The notes under the pieces are model-generated. The model did not search any database and was not told the DNA's origin. It saw only the letters and a list, made by a program, of their open reading frames with translations. Both the position numbers and the translations under genes were made by a program. This document shows positions 1 to 6,316 of a DNA stretch of 9,205 bases, piece by piece (within the stretch, counting starts at the first letter, position 1; each line of letters starts with the position of its first letter). Origin of the DNA: an uncultured Bacteroidales bacterium (GTDB lineage: Bacteria > Bacteroidota > Bacteroidia > Bacteroidales > Marinilabiliaceae); the NCBI GenBank assembly GCA_937892095.1, contig CALAVC010000140.1:1-9205 (forward strand), written 5' to 3'.

Positions 1-1242
1 GTATGTGTCGCGCGACAGCGTCACACGTCTTGTTTGTCGCATTTCGTCGGCCGACAAACTTACGTTGTAGTTAATTGTCAATTTCTTATCTTCGCTCGTC
101 AGCAAGACTCGTCCGCCAACAGCTCCCTTATGATATGCACTCTTATACTTATCTTCGGTGTTTATCATCACTTCGGGGTCAGTTTTCACGTTGTCTATAT
201 TGCCCGAATAGTCTGCATTTAGGTTCAGCTTTAATGTGTTTTCTTTTCGGGTTCTATATGTCTTTTGAAGTCGCACCGAAGTGTTTATTCGTGTATATTT
301 TTCCATCTTATTTCTCGGGTCGGCATTGCTTGCAAAGAGGTCTGCATCTGTATTAATTGTCCACCCTTTTCTCCCCAAAAATCCTTTTCCGACGCTTATC
401 AGTCGTCCATATTGGTCTGCTTTCAGTCTTGCCGTCAGTGGCAAGGCTCCGCTCTTTCGCTCAATTCGCACAAGTCCACTCGACAAGTCGCCATATTGCA
501 CCGACGGAATACCCCTCACGACCTCTACTTTTTCTATGTTGTCAGTCGGGATTGTTCGCATGTCCACACCCTTGCCAACCGATGTGCGCGTCTCATCAGC
601 ATCGCCCGATGTGGCGTCGGGCATGGCTTGTAAGTTTGCGTCAGTACCTATCACATTGTCGTCTATCAAGACCTTTGTGCCAAGCGACGTAATGTCATAG
701 TCCGTGTTTGTTGTGCCAACTTCGCGTAGTCTGATTGCATTAACCGTGTTTGTCGCTGGCGTTGTCGTTTGCCCACCTGGCAAGAGAGACATTAGATCCG
801 AAAGCGACGACGGCTGCAAATGCTCCATCGCTGTCTGACCAATGACCGTCTCCGCTGTTGACCCATCGCGTTCTTTGGCTGTTATGGTAACTTCTTCAAT
901 CGCATGTTCGCTTTGCCAAAGCGCAAAATCTTTTCGTATTTCTTTATCGCTTGCAATTTCAATCTCCATTCGCTGACTATCATAGCCCATGTAGTCGGCT
1001 ATGATGACGTAACGTCCCATTGGCACTCGCCCAATATCATATCGTCCTTCATCGTCAGTCGCCACGCCCCTAAAAAGTGTATTGCCTACGCAAAGTCTTA
1101 CAGTGCCAAATGGCAACTTCTCGCCACTTTTGCCATCGCTTATTTGCCCCACAATCCTACCCACCTGCACTTCTTGTGCATGGGTAATCACTATTTGCAA
1201 CGCAAATATTATTATCGCTAAAATCTTTGTTTTGCGTAACAA
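1..1242 (-). CDS. TonB-dependent outer-membrane receptor, N-terminal part (cut by window edge)
   Basis: The minus strand reads open without a stop for exactly 414 codons from a TTG at 1242 to position 1. Residues 1-23 form a signal peptide with a basic start (LRKTK), a hydrophobic core and an end in HAQ. Residues 27-110 fit a carboxypeptidase-regulatory-like beta-sandwich domain (DDEGRYDIGRVPMGRY). Residues 115-262 fit the plug domain (EEVTITA, VLIDDNVIG, DNIEKVEVVRGIPSVQYGDLS), and the beta-barrel begins near 265. The family imports scarce ligands across the outer membrane using TonB/ExbBD energy. The BtuF-like gene just upstream suggests a cobalamin, haem or siderophore ligand, but this is inference. 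The TTG start is chosen because an in-frame TAG lies four codons upstream (1254-1252), no ATG lies between, and this start gives a complete signal peptide. The C-terminal barrel is outside the window. Confidence 0.93.
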   Translation of the reverse strand, partial: MLRKTKILAIIIFALQIVITHAQEVQVGRIVGQISDGKSGEKLPFGTVRLCVGNTLFRGVATDDEGRYDIGRVPMGRYVIIADYMGYDSQRMEIEIASDKEIRKDFALWQSEHAIEEVTITAKERDGSTAETVIGQTAMEHLQPSSLSDLMSLLPGGQTTTPATNTVNAIRLREVGTTNTDYDITSLGTKVLIDDNVIGTDANLQAMPDATSGDADETRTSVGKGVDMRTIPTDNIEKVEVVRGIPSVQYGDLSSGLVRIERKSGALPLTARLKADQYGRLISVGKGFLGRKGWTINTDADLFASNADPRNKMEKYTRINTSVRLQKTYRTRKENTLKLNLNADYSGNIDNVKTDPEVMINTEDKYKSAYHKGAVGGRVLLTSEDKKLTINYNVSLSADEMRQTRRVTLSRDTY

Positions 1243-1288
1243 TTTAATGTGCTAAACGCCTTTTTTGTTGGACTTCTTGTTACGCAAA
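1231..1288. repeat. Perfect 12-bp inverted repeat joining the receptor promoter box and start codon
   Basis: TTTGCGTAACAA at 1231-1242 and TTGTTACGCAAA at 1277-1288 are exact reverse complements separated by 34 nt. On the minus strand the first arm met is part of the -7 box and the second is the TTG start codon plus the next three codons. As DNA it could be a two-site operator. In mRNA reading through from the upstream gene it could form a hairpin that hides the start codon. Which of these applies, if either, is inference. Confidence 0.6.
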
Positions 1289-1292
1289 TTTA
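1285..1292 (-). promoter_or_regulatory. Putative Bacteroidota -7 promoter box for the TonB-dependent receptor
   Basis: On the minus strand the bases read TAAATTTG, a full match to the Bacteroidota -7 consensus TAnnTTTG, about 43 nt upstream of the TTG start. No good TTTG -33 element is seen at the usual distance; the region is T-rich. It would let the receptor be expressed separately from the binding-protein gene upstream. The box overlaps one arm of a 12-bp inverted repeat. Confidence 0.45.
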
Positions 1293-1353
1293 AGTGTAAT
1301 AAATCTAAATAAGAAAAAACGAACTGCTTGTTTCCGTATTTCACCTAAGTTTT

Positions 1354-2193
1354 TTATCTGCGAGTAGCTCCAGTTGTTGCGTCTACGTCGGCATTGCCAA
1401 CCATTTTCTTTTCGTTTTTCCTAACAAAGTCGGCAATGTGTTGCATCGCTATGCGATAGTGTGATGGGGTAGTGCAACTCAGTTCGCTTTCGTCAATAAC
1501 CATAGAAAGGGCGGTAGACGTTTTTCGCCATATCTTTTGTTCCGAACGGCCCAAGCCTCCCATGCTCGAAATGATTATAATGTCGGGGCGTCTGACTGTA
1601 ATTTCTTCGCGAGAGCAAGCACCCTCACCGTCTTTCAGCACGTTTTGCAAGTATATTTTGCTTAGCATATCGCTTAGGTAATAGTCTGGTGTAGCTCCCC
1701 ACAATGGTTTTGCGCCAACTTGCACGTATGCTCTTAGCCCTCTGTCGTTGGTGCTTTGCGATATGCTGTCGACTTTTGCCGTTTCTACTCTAATTAATTT
1801 TTCTGCTTCTGTTACCTTTCCTGCCATTTTGCCGAGCTCTATCGTTTGATGGCATATCTCCACAAAGTTTTGGGGTGTCGGCATGCAGACAACTTCAATG
1901 CCCATGCTCTGTAATTTCTCAGTTGTCGCTTTCTTTGTAAACACCGATGCCAATACGTGTGTCGGGCGCAAAGCTACAATGGTCTCCATGCTGACGTTTA
2001 TGGCGTCGCCAACCACAATGCCTTTCCCATTTATCGATGGCGGACAATAGCTCGTGCGCCCCACCACAAGGTCGTCTGCCTCAATCTGTTGCAGTGTATA
2101 CGTTGCCGAAGGTATGAGCGACACGATGCGCTGTGAAAAAATTTCAAATGCACTTAGTAGTGCAAGCAGAATAACGAGAAAAAAACTTTTCAT
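1354..2193 (-). CDS. BtuF-like periplasmic ABC-transporter substrate-binding protein
   Basis: A 279-residue protein of the helical-backbone Peripla_BP_2 class (BtuF, FhuD and related). It has a signal peptide at residues 1-21 (hydrophobic from 4 to 19, ending FSQ) and no lipobox cysteine, so it is probably soluble in the periplasm. The N-lobe opens with RIVSLIPSATYTL at 22-34 and continues through VVGRTSYCPP, typical of BtuF-type cobalamin binders. The C-lobe includes RRPDIIIIS at 201-209. Its partner permease and ATPase are not in the window. The receptor gene follows 111 nt downstream on the same strand, suggesting shared substrate uptake across both membranes. The last nine residues are DATTGATRR: D-x-x-T-G-A-T matches the motif that ApbE flavinylates in FMN-binding proteins, which is unusual at the end of a binding protein. 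The exact ligand cannot be told from sequence. Confidence 0.87.
   Translation of the reverse strand: MKSFFLVILLALLSAFEIFSQRIVSLIPSATYTLQQIEADDLVVGRTSYCPPSINGKGIVVGDAINVSMETIVALRPTHVLASVFTKKATTEKLQSMGIEVVCMPTPQNFVEICHQTIELGKMAGKVTEAEKLIRVETAKVDSISQSTNDRGLRAYVQVGAKPLWGATPDYYLSDMLSKIYLQNVLKDGEGACSREEITVRRPDIIIISSMGGLGRSEQKIWRKTSTALSMVIDESELSCTTPSHYRIAMQHIADFVRKNEKKMVGNADVDATTGATRR
1363..1383 (-). other. Possible ApbE flavinylation motif (DATTGAT) at the C-terminus of the binding protein
   Basis: Residues 271-277 of the BtuF-like protein read D-A-T-T-G-A-T, followed only by Arg-Arg and stop. ApbE transfers FMN to the second Thr/Ser of D-x-x-(S/T)-G-A-(T/S) in extracytoplasmic proteins such as NqrC and RnfG. 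The motif match is seen directly; flavinylation itself is inference from a seven-residue motif. Confidence 0.35.
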
Positions 2194-2195
2194 CT

Positions 2196-2216
2196 TTGTG
2201 AGCGTTAATTGTGAGC
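2196..2216. repeat. Tandem TTGTGAGC direct repeat upstream of the BtuF-like gene
   Basis: TTGTGAGC occurs at 2196-2203 and again at 2209-2216, a 13-bp period, between the promoter and start codon of the minus-strand binding-protein gene. The second copy touches the -7 box. This placement suits a repressor site, but no regulator gene is in the window and the function is unproven. Confidence 0.4.
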
Positions 2217-2245
2217 AAAGTTATTGCTTAAAAGTCATTCGCAAA
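2216..2245 (-). promoter_or_regulatory. Putative Bacteroidota promoter for the BtuF-like gene
   Basis: On the minus strand TTTG at 2245-2242 is followed after 18 nt by TAACTTTG at 2223-2216, a good match to the Bacteroidota TTTG / TAnnTTTG promoter. The start codon lies 23 nt further on, giving a short leader. The 89-nt divergent gap is too short to hold a cobalamin riboswitch. Confidence 0.6.
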
Positions 2246-2255
2246 CAATTATTTG

Positions 2256-2263
2256 TATATTTG
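2256..2263 (+). promoter_or_regulatory. Putative -7 promoter box for the mazG-led operon
   Basis: TATATTTG fits TAnnTTTG exactly and sits 19 nt before the ATG at 2283. A matching -33 TTTG is not seen at standard spacing, so the promoter is weak or needs help. It is the only promoter-like site found for the seven plus-strand genes and lies 10 nt from the -33 element of the divergent promoter, so the two may compete. Confidence 0.45.
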
Positions 2264-2282
2264 CTGACTTAAACAAAAGTTG

Positions 2283-3080
2283 ATGAGTAGTAACGAAAGC
2301 GTGTCCACCGAGCAAACGGAAAAGTTAAAAGAGTTCGATGCCGTATTGCGGCGTTTGAGAAAAGATTGCCCATGGGACCGCAAGCAGACTTGGGAAAGTT
2401 TGCGCACCAATACCATAGAAGAAGTTTTTGAACTTGCGCAAGCCATCGAAGATAACGACCTTGCCGATGTTCGCAAAGAGCTTGGCGATGTGTTTCTGCA
2501 TGTTGCTTTCTATTCGCTTATTGCCGAAGAAAAGGGACAATTCTCGTTTGCCGATGTCCTCGATAGTCTGACCCGAAAACTCATCTTTCGACACCCGCAC
2601 GTCTACGGCACTCAGAAGGCCGACACTGCCGACGAGGTCCTTAGCGAATGGGAAAAAATAAAGTTGCGAGAGAAAGACGGAAACCACACAGTCCTTGGTG
2701 GAGTTGCTCGTGCGTTGCCAGCCCTCATAAAGGCCTATCGCATTCAACAGAAAGTCAAAGGAGTCGGTTTCGATTGGAAAGAACCCAGTCAGGTGTGGGA
2801 TAAGGTTTCCGAAGAAATGTCTGAATTTACCGATGAGGTACAAAGTAAAGACGCAGATCGAATGGAAGCAGAAATGGGAGACCTCATCTTTGCCGTTGTC
2901 AACTTAGCGCGTGTCTACAATATTAACCCAGAAAATGCTCTCGAACGCACCAATCGTAAGTTTACCAATAGGTTCAACTACATAGAGCAAAAAGCCAAAG
3001 AAGCCGGTCGGCAACTGCAAGACATGACTCTTGAAGAAATGGACGCTCTGTGGGATGAAGCCAAACAAATATATCGCTAA
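2283..3080 (+). CDS. mazG: Nucleoside triphosphate pyrophosphohydrolase MazG
   Basis: This 265-residue cytoplasmic enzyme hydrolyses (d)NTPs to (d)NMP and pyrophosphate, removing damaged or excess nucleotides. It contains both MazG repeats of the long, E. coli-like form. The N-terminal one (about 24-110) has CPWDRKQTW, the metal-binding EE-x-x-E at 46-50 and ELGD at 67-70, ending in FRHPHVYG. The C-terminal one (about 172-235) has EE-x-x-E at 177-181 and EMGD at 197-200, followed by NLAR and NRKFTNRF. The linker carries the family's LPAL-x-KA and VGFDW signatures. Length and motifs are normal and the catalytic acids are intact. ATG at 2283 is preferred; a TTG immediately before it (2280) would add one residue. 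It is first in a tightly packed plus-strand run of seven genes. Confidence 0.95.
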   Translation: MSSNESVSTEQTEKLKEFDAVLRRLRKDCPWDRKQTWESLRTNTIEEVFELAQAIEDNDLADVRKELGDVFLHVAFYSLIAEEKGQFSFADVLDSLTRKLIFRHPHVYGTQKADTADEVLSEWEKIKLREKDGNHTVLGGVARALPALIKAYRIQQKVKGVGFDWKEPSQVWDKVSEEMSEFTDEVQSKDADRMEAEMGDLIFAVVNLARVYNINPENALERTNRKFTNRFNYIEQKAKEAGRQLQDMTLEEMDALWDEAKQIYR

Positions 3081-3100
3081 ACACCATTCTCTGACCAACT

Positions 3101-3700
3101 ATGACAACATCAACTCTATTATCTCTAATCTCAACCACATTCCTTGTTCTGATATACATGCGATATATCGATGGTAAAGGTATTTTCAAACGTTGGCGCA
3201 ATAGGCGTGAAGAGAAAAAACAATCTGTAACAAAACAGAAAAATGACGAAGACGACGGACTCGACGCATCCAAAACGCTCTCGTTGTTGCAACATGCACT
3301 GACAACGCTTGGCGGACGAGCAGTAACAGAAGAATTCGAAGACGAAACGCGAATTTATTATGACTACCAAGGTGGGCATTTCTTTTTTGTCGTTTCGCCC
3401 GATTCTGTTTTCGTAAAGCTCTTCTACCCCCAATGGTACTGCGTAGAACTCGACGATATAGACAAGTTTTCATTTATGTGTCGACAGATTAACAATGCCA
3501 ATCGCAATAGTCAGTGCACATGTTTCTATGTCATCGATGATGAACACAACGAAGCTAACTTTTATGCCACTTGCAACTTCGTGCTCGTTGAGCAGTTGCC
3601 ACAGTTGGCTGACTATGTCGATAGTCGACTACAAACTATTTTTTCTACCATTCGTAGCATATCGGAGGTCGTCAACGAAAAAACAGAAAGCCCTTATTAA
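3101..3700 (+). CDS. Unrecognised membrane-anchored protein with a soluble C-terminal domain
   Basis: The 199-residue product is not recognised with certainty. Residues 4-20 are hydrophobic and likely form one membrane anchor. A strongly basic stretch (KRWRNRREEKK) and a polar, acidic linker (DEDD) follow to about residue 55. By the positive-inside rule the C-terminal part should be cytoplasmic. The remaining ~135 residues alternate short beta-strands and helices (YYDYQGGHFFFVV, VFVKLFYPQWY, a long C-terminal helix), resembling YbjN or type III secretion chaperone-like folds; that likeness is only an impression. It lies 20 nt after mazG and 3 nt before tsaD, so it is almost surely cotranscribed and translated with them. 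It could be a housekeeping accessory or a partner of the downstream peptide cassette. Confidence 0.8.
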   Translation: MTTSTLLSLISTTFLVLIYMRYIDGKGIFKRWRNRREEKKQSVTKQKNDEDDGLDASKTLSLLQHALTTLGGRAVTEEFEDETRIYYDYQGGHFFFVVSPDSVFVKLFYPQWYCVELDDIDKFSFMCRQINNANRNSQCTCFYVIDDEHNEANFYATCNFVLVEQLPQLADYVDSRLQTIFSTIRSISEVVNEKTESPY

Positions 3701-3703
3701 CCA

Positions 3704-4717
3704 ATGTCTACAATCATATTAGGTATCGAATCGTCGTGCGACGACACTTCTGCCGCCGTACTTATCGACGGGCGAGTAGCCTCCAATGTTACTGCCTCTC
3801 AAGCCGTCCATCTTCGCTATGGTGGTGTCGTGCCCGAACTCGCCTCGCGTGCACATCAGCAGAACATAGTCCCAGTTGTCGACAAAGCTCTTGCCGATGC
3901 TGGCGTTACTGGACAAGACCTTAGTGCCGTTGCATTCACGTGTGGTCCTGGTCTTATGGGGTCTTTGCTTGTGGGCGTATCCTTTGCCAAAGGCTATGCT
4001 CTTGCACTCGAAAAACCAATCATTGAAGTAAACCATCTGCAGGCTCATGTTTCTGCACACTTCATTGAGGAAGAAGGACGTGAATTACCTCAATTCCCAT
4101 TTCTGTGTCTACTCGTTTCGGGAGGTAATAGCCAAATTATATTTGTGCGCGACTATATGGATATGACCATCGTTGGACAAACAATCGACGACGCAGCTGG
4201 CGAAGCCTTCGATAAGTGTGCCAAGGTCATGGGGCTTCCGTATCCGGGCGGACCAGTTATCGACAAACTTGCCAAAGAAGGCAATGCCGATAAATTTGTT
4301 TTTGCACGTCCCAATATGCAAGGCTACGACTATAGTTTCAGTGGTCTGAAAACATCGTTTCTCTATACCTTGCGCGATCAACTAAAGGTCAATCCCAACT
4401 TCATCGAAGAGAACAAAGCCGACCTCTGTGCCTCGTTGCAAAAGACAGTCATAGACATCTTGATGAAAAAATTAATCGCAGCAGCTAAAGATATGAAAAT
4501 TAATACCGTAGCTGTCGCTGGTGGTGTTTCGGCAAATTCTGGCTTGCGAGCAGCCTTCGAATCGCTTCGCGAACGTCGTGGCTGGAATGTTTTCATACCC
4601 AAGTTTGCCTACACGACAGACAATGCAGCCATGGTGGCTTCGGCGGGTTACCGCAAGTATCAGCGTGGCATATTTGCAAGTCAAGACATTGCTCCTTTCT
4701 CACGTACAACGCTCTAA
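3704..4717 (+). CDS. tsaD: tRNA N6-adenosine threonylcarbamoyltransferase TsaD
   Basis: TsaD transfers the threonylcarbamoyl group from threonylcarbamoyl-AMP to A37 of ANN-decoding tRNAs, working with TsaB and TsaE, and is essential in most bacteria. The 337-residue length is normal. Diagnostic motifs are IESSCDDTSAA at 8-18, the metal-binding NHLQAH with H111 and H115, the glycine-rich LVSGGNS at 137-143, GEAFDK at 166-171, YSFSGLKT at 210-217, AGGVSAN at 272-278 and TDNAAM at 305-310 with the metal ligand D306. It starts 3 nt after the preceding stop codon and ends 5 nt before the PqqD-like gene. The usual partners tsaB and tsaE are not nearby. Sharing an operon with the peptide cassette ties that cassette's expression to an essential gene. 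Confidence 0.97.
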   Translation: MSTIILGIESSCDDTSAAVLIDGRVASNVTASQAVHLRYGGVVPELASRAHQQNIVPVVDKALADAGVTGQDLSAVAFTCGPGLMGSLLVGVSFAKGYALALEKPIIEVNHLQAHVSAHFIEEEGRELPQFPFLCLLVSGGNSQIIFVRDYMDMTIVGQTIDDAAGEAFDKCAKVMGLPYPGGPVIDKLAKEGNADKFVFARPNMQGYDYSFSGLKTSFLYTLRDQLKVNPNFIEENKADLCASLQKTVIDILMKKLIAAAKDMKINTVAVAGGVSANSGLRAAFESLRERRGWNVFIPKFAYTTDNAAMVASAGYRKYQRGIFASQDIAPFSRTTL

Positions 4718-4722
4718 ATACC

Positions 4723-5004
4723 ATGTCTCGCTACGTTCTTAACGACAAATATGTTCTCTCGAAAGTCGGCAAAGAGTCCGTCATTGCACCCATAGCCGAA
4801 GGAGTCGCACAAATGAAGTCGTTGCTAACTCTCAACGAGACTGGCACTCGCATATTGGAACTCATTCAAGATGGGCGGTCGACATCAGAAGTGTTTGAGG
4901 TCGTTAAGTTGGAATACGAAGTCGACGAGCGCACGTTACAGACCGACATTGCTTCGCTCGTTTCTCAACTACTTCAAAAGAAGATTTTGTTACCTGTAGA
5001 TTAA
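4723..5004 (+). CDS. PqqD-family peptide-binding protein (RiPP recognition element)
   Basis: A 93-residue protein of the PqqD type. PqqD folds into a winged-helix-like RiPP recognition element that binds the leader of a ribosomal precursor peptide and presents it to modifying enzymes. The family pattern is clear: LTLNETGTRILELIQDG at 35-51 (usual form: LN-x-T-x-x-x-I-L-x-L-x-D-G), a Y-x-V-D-E segment at 65-69, and a final helix with L-x-x-L-x-x-K-x-I-L. Full family length, not fused to another domain. It starts 5 nt after tsaD, and its TAA overlaps the next gene's ATG by one base, so the two are translationally coupled. Such pairs of a PqqD protein and an HPr-kinase-like protein are known from lasso-peptide and related clusters. 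Family confidence is high; the bound substrate is unknown. Confidence 0.9.
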   Translation: MSRYVLNDKYVLSKVGKESVIAPIAEGVAQMKSLLTLNETGTRILELIQDGRSTSEVFEVVKLEYEVDERTLQTDIASLVSQLLQKKILLPVD

Positions 5005-5903
5005 TGCCTATGCCAGTAACCACAAACCTTTTCTACGCTCGCATTGCCGACATTGTCTTTCGTTTTAGTTGTAAGACAGCTTTCGACGCTACGGCGGCTA
5101 AGTTTCAGGGTTTTGGTGTGGCAGGTAGTGTGGCAGGACAAGATGTTGTCGACGTAGAAATATGCGACTATCTTGAGCCTTTGGAACGCGTTGAACATAC
5201 TTTCTCAGCTTCGGAATCCGATTGTGCAAATATTCATTCTTGGGCAGTCGGTCGGGCTGCAGATGGTCGAGAGTTTATAGAGGTTAACTATCATTCTCAA
5301 TCTCCCACTAAGAGGGTTTATGCCTTGCTTCACGATGCAAACCATGTGCAAGTTGCCTACGAAGGTCTTTCTACAAAATTGGTTGCATACAGCTTTCCGT
5401 TTTTCAATCTGCTTCTTTCGCGTTTGTTGCTTAGCCGAGGAGGTTTTCTTGTCCACTCGTCTGTTGTCCGTAATACTCGTTCCGAGGGATTGCTCTTTAC
5501 TGCACCAAGTGGCACAGGTAAGTCTACAATGGCAAATCTTTGGCGGTCGACAAGAAAAGGCACTGTGATTAACGACGATATGCTTGCTGTTCGACTTGTC
5601 GGAGGTAAACCAGTTGTATACAATATCCCGATGCCATATTATGTTCAGACACCGCGTCAAGCACCTCTTTGTGCAGTATTTTTCCTAAGTCAGTCGCCAC
5701 AAAATACGATACAAAAAGTCTCGGGTGTATTGGCAATGGCTCGCTTCCTTTCTAATGTGGTACAACAGCCCGTCGACAAAGAGTCGGTAGAAAGGCTATA
5801 TACTTCAGTCGACAATGTCGTTTGTCATATTCCAATGTATGCGCTCGGTTTTCGTCCCGACAGAGATGTCGTCTCGCTTATTGAAGATACTTTGATCCAG
5901 TGA
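5004..5903 (+). CDS. HPr-kinase-like P-loop kinase paired with PqqD
   Basis: A 299-residue protein with the phosphoenolpyruvate-carboxykinase/HPr-kinase fold seen in PqqD-linked kinases. The core starts around residue 145 with GGFLVHSSVV (H151 is the conserved histidine before the P-loop). It continues with the Walker A motif APSGTGKST at 167-175, then NDD at 190-192 in the place of the metal-binding acid pair, and ends with the family's LGFRP-x-R-D segment near 281-287. Residues 1-140 are a divergent N-terminal domain. Relatives phosphorylate serine in a protein or in a lasso precursor peptide; here the target is unknown. ATG at 5004 overlaps the preceding stop; ATG at 5010 is an alternative. 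The end overlaps the next gene by 4 nt. Confidence 0.87.
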   Translation: MPMPVTTNLFYARIADIVFRFSCKTAFDATAAKFQGFGVAGSVAGQDVVDVEICDYLEPLERVEHTFSASESDCANIHSWAVGRAADGREFIEVNYHSQSPTKRVYALLHDANHVQVAYEGLSTKLVAYSFPFFNLLLSRLLLSRGGFLVHSSVVRNTRSEGLLFTAPSGTGKSTMANLWRSTRKGTVINDDMLAVRLVGGKPVVYNIPMPYYVQTPRQAPLCAVFFLSQSPQNTIQKVSGVLAMARFLSNVVQQPVDKESVERLYTSVDNVVCHIPMYALGFRPDRDVVSLIEDTLIQ

Positions 5904-6316
5904 CCGATGGCGCACATCACATACGCAACCTTCTCTTGTCAGGACACGATGTCTGCATAAAAACATCTGGGTTTAGTATGTTCCCGACCATTTGTTCGGG
6001 CAGTCTTATACGTGTTCACCCTATAAAGTCGGGCAATATTCGTCGCGGAAACATTATAGTTTTTGTGCAAAGCGACACTTTGGTTGCACATCGAATTGTC
6101 AGTACGACCGACAACAGCGTGATTACACAAGGCGATTCTGTCTTACGTCCCGACCAAGCAATTCCGTTTTCGCAAATTGTTGGGTATGTGGATTCTTCGC
6201 CATTGTTTGGCAGATTATTTCTGTTTCTGTCGCCAATCTTGCGACCCATTAATAGACTGTTTGTGTTTGTCTACACCTTTATCCTGCACCAAAAACGCAA
6301 GCTATGCCACAAGTAG
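5900..6316 (+). CDS. S26-family (SipW/Sec11-like) signal peptidase, Ser/His type
   Basis: A 138-residue peptidase of the S24/S26 class. The nucleophile box SGFSMFPTI places the catalytic serine at residue 26. VAHRIV at 62-67 puts H64 where bacterial leader peptidases have lysine, as in the Sec11/SipW branch. TQGDSVLRPD at 76-85 supplies the conserved acid (D79 or D85). There is no membrane segment before the serine, whereas typical signal peptidases have one. Instead residues 104-129 are hydrophobic with a central Arg-Pro, giving one or two C-terminal anchors. This leaves open whether cleavage happens on the cytoplasmic side. In this context it most likely trims a peptide handled by its neighbours, not general secretory proteins. 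GTG at 5900 (GTGA overlap) is the only start that keeps the full N-terminus; the end overlaps the exporter gene by 13 nt. Confidence 0.85.
   Translation: MTDGAHHIRNLLLSGHDVCIKTSGFSMFPTICSGSLIRVHPIKSGNIRRGNIIVFVQSDTLVAHRIVSTTDNSVITQGDSVLRPDQAIPFSQIVGYVDSSPLFGRLFLFLSPILRPINRLFVFVYTFILHQKRKLCHK

Noticed and set aside
6..55. Short perfect palindromes TGTCGCGCGACA (6-17) and GTCGGCCGAC (46-55)
   Set aside because: They are inside the receptor coding region and are expected from the general richness of GTCG/CGAC in this DNA.
34..1221. Several plus-strand open frames of 60-139 codons
   Set aside because: They are antisense to the receptor gene, which reads open through the whole stretch with clear signal peptide, regulatory-domain and plug motifs.
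1312..1332. Possible terminator hairpin with T-run after the BtuF-like gene
   Set aside because: On the minus strand the stem has only three pairs before an A-C mismatch, too weak for an intrinsic terminator.
2194..2282. Cobalamin riboswitch expected upstream of a BtuF-like gene
   Set aside because: The divergent gap is only 89 nt and holds promoter elements; no B12-box-like sequence was seen.
2325..2843. 172-codon minus-strand open frame
   Set aside because: It lies wholly inside mazG, whose motifs are unmistakable, and its own translation shows no domain.
4723..5004. PQQ cofactor biosynthesis
   Set aside because: Only a PqqD-like protein is present; no PqqA, PqqB, PqqC or radical SAM PqqE is encoded nearby.
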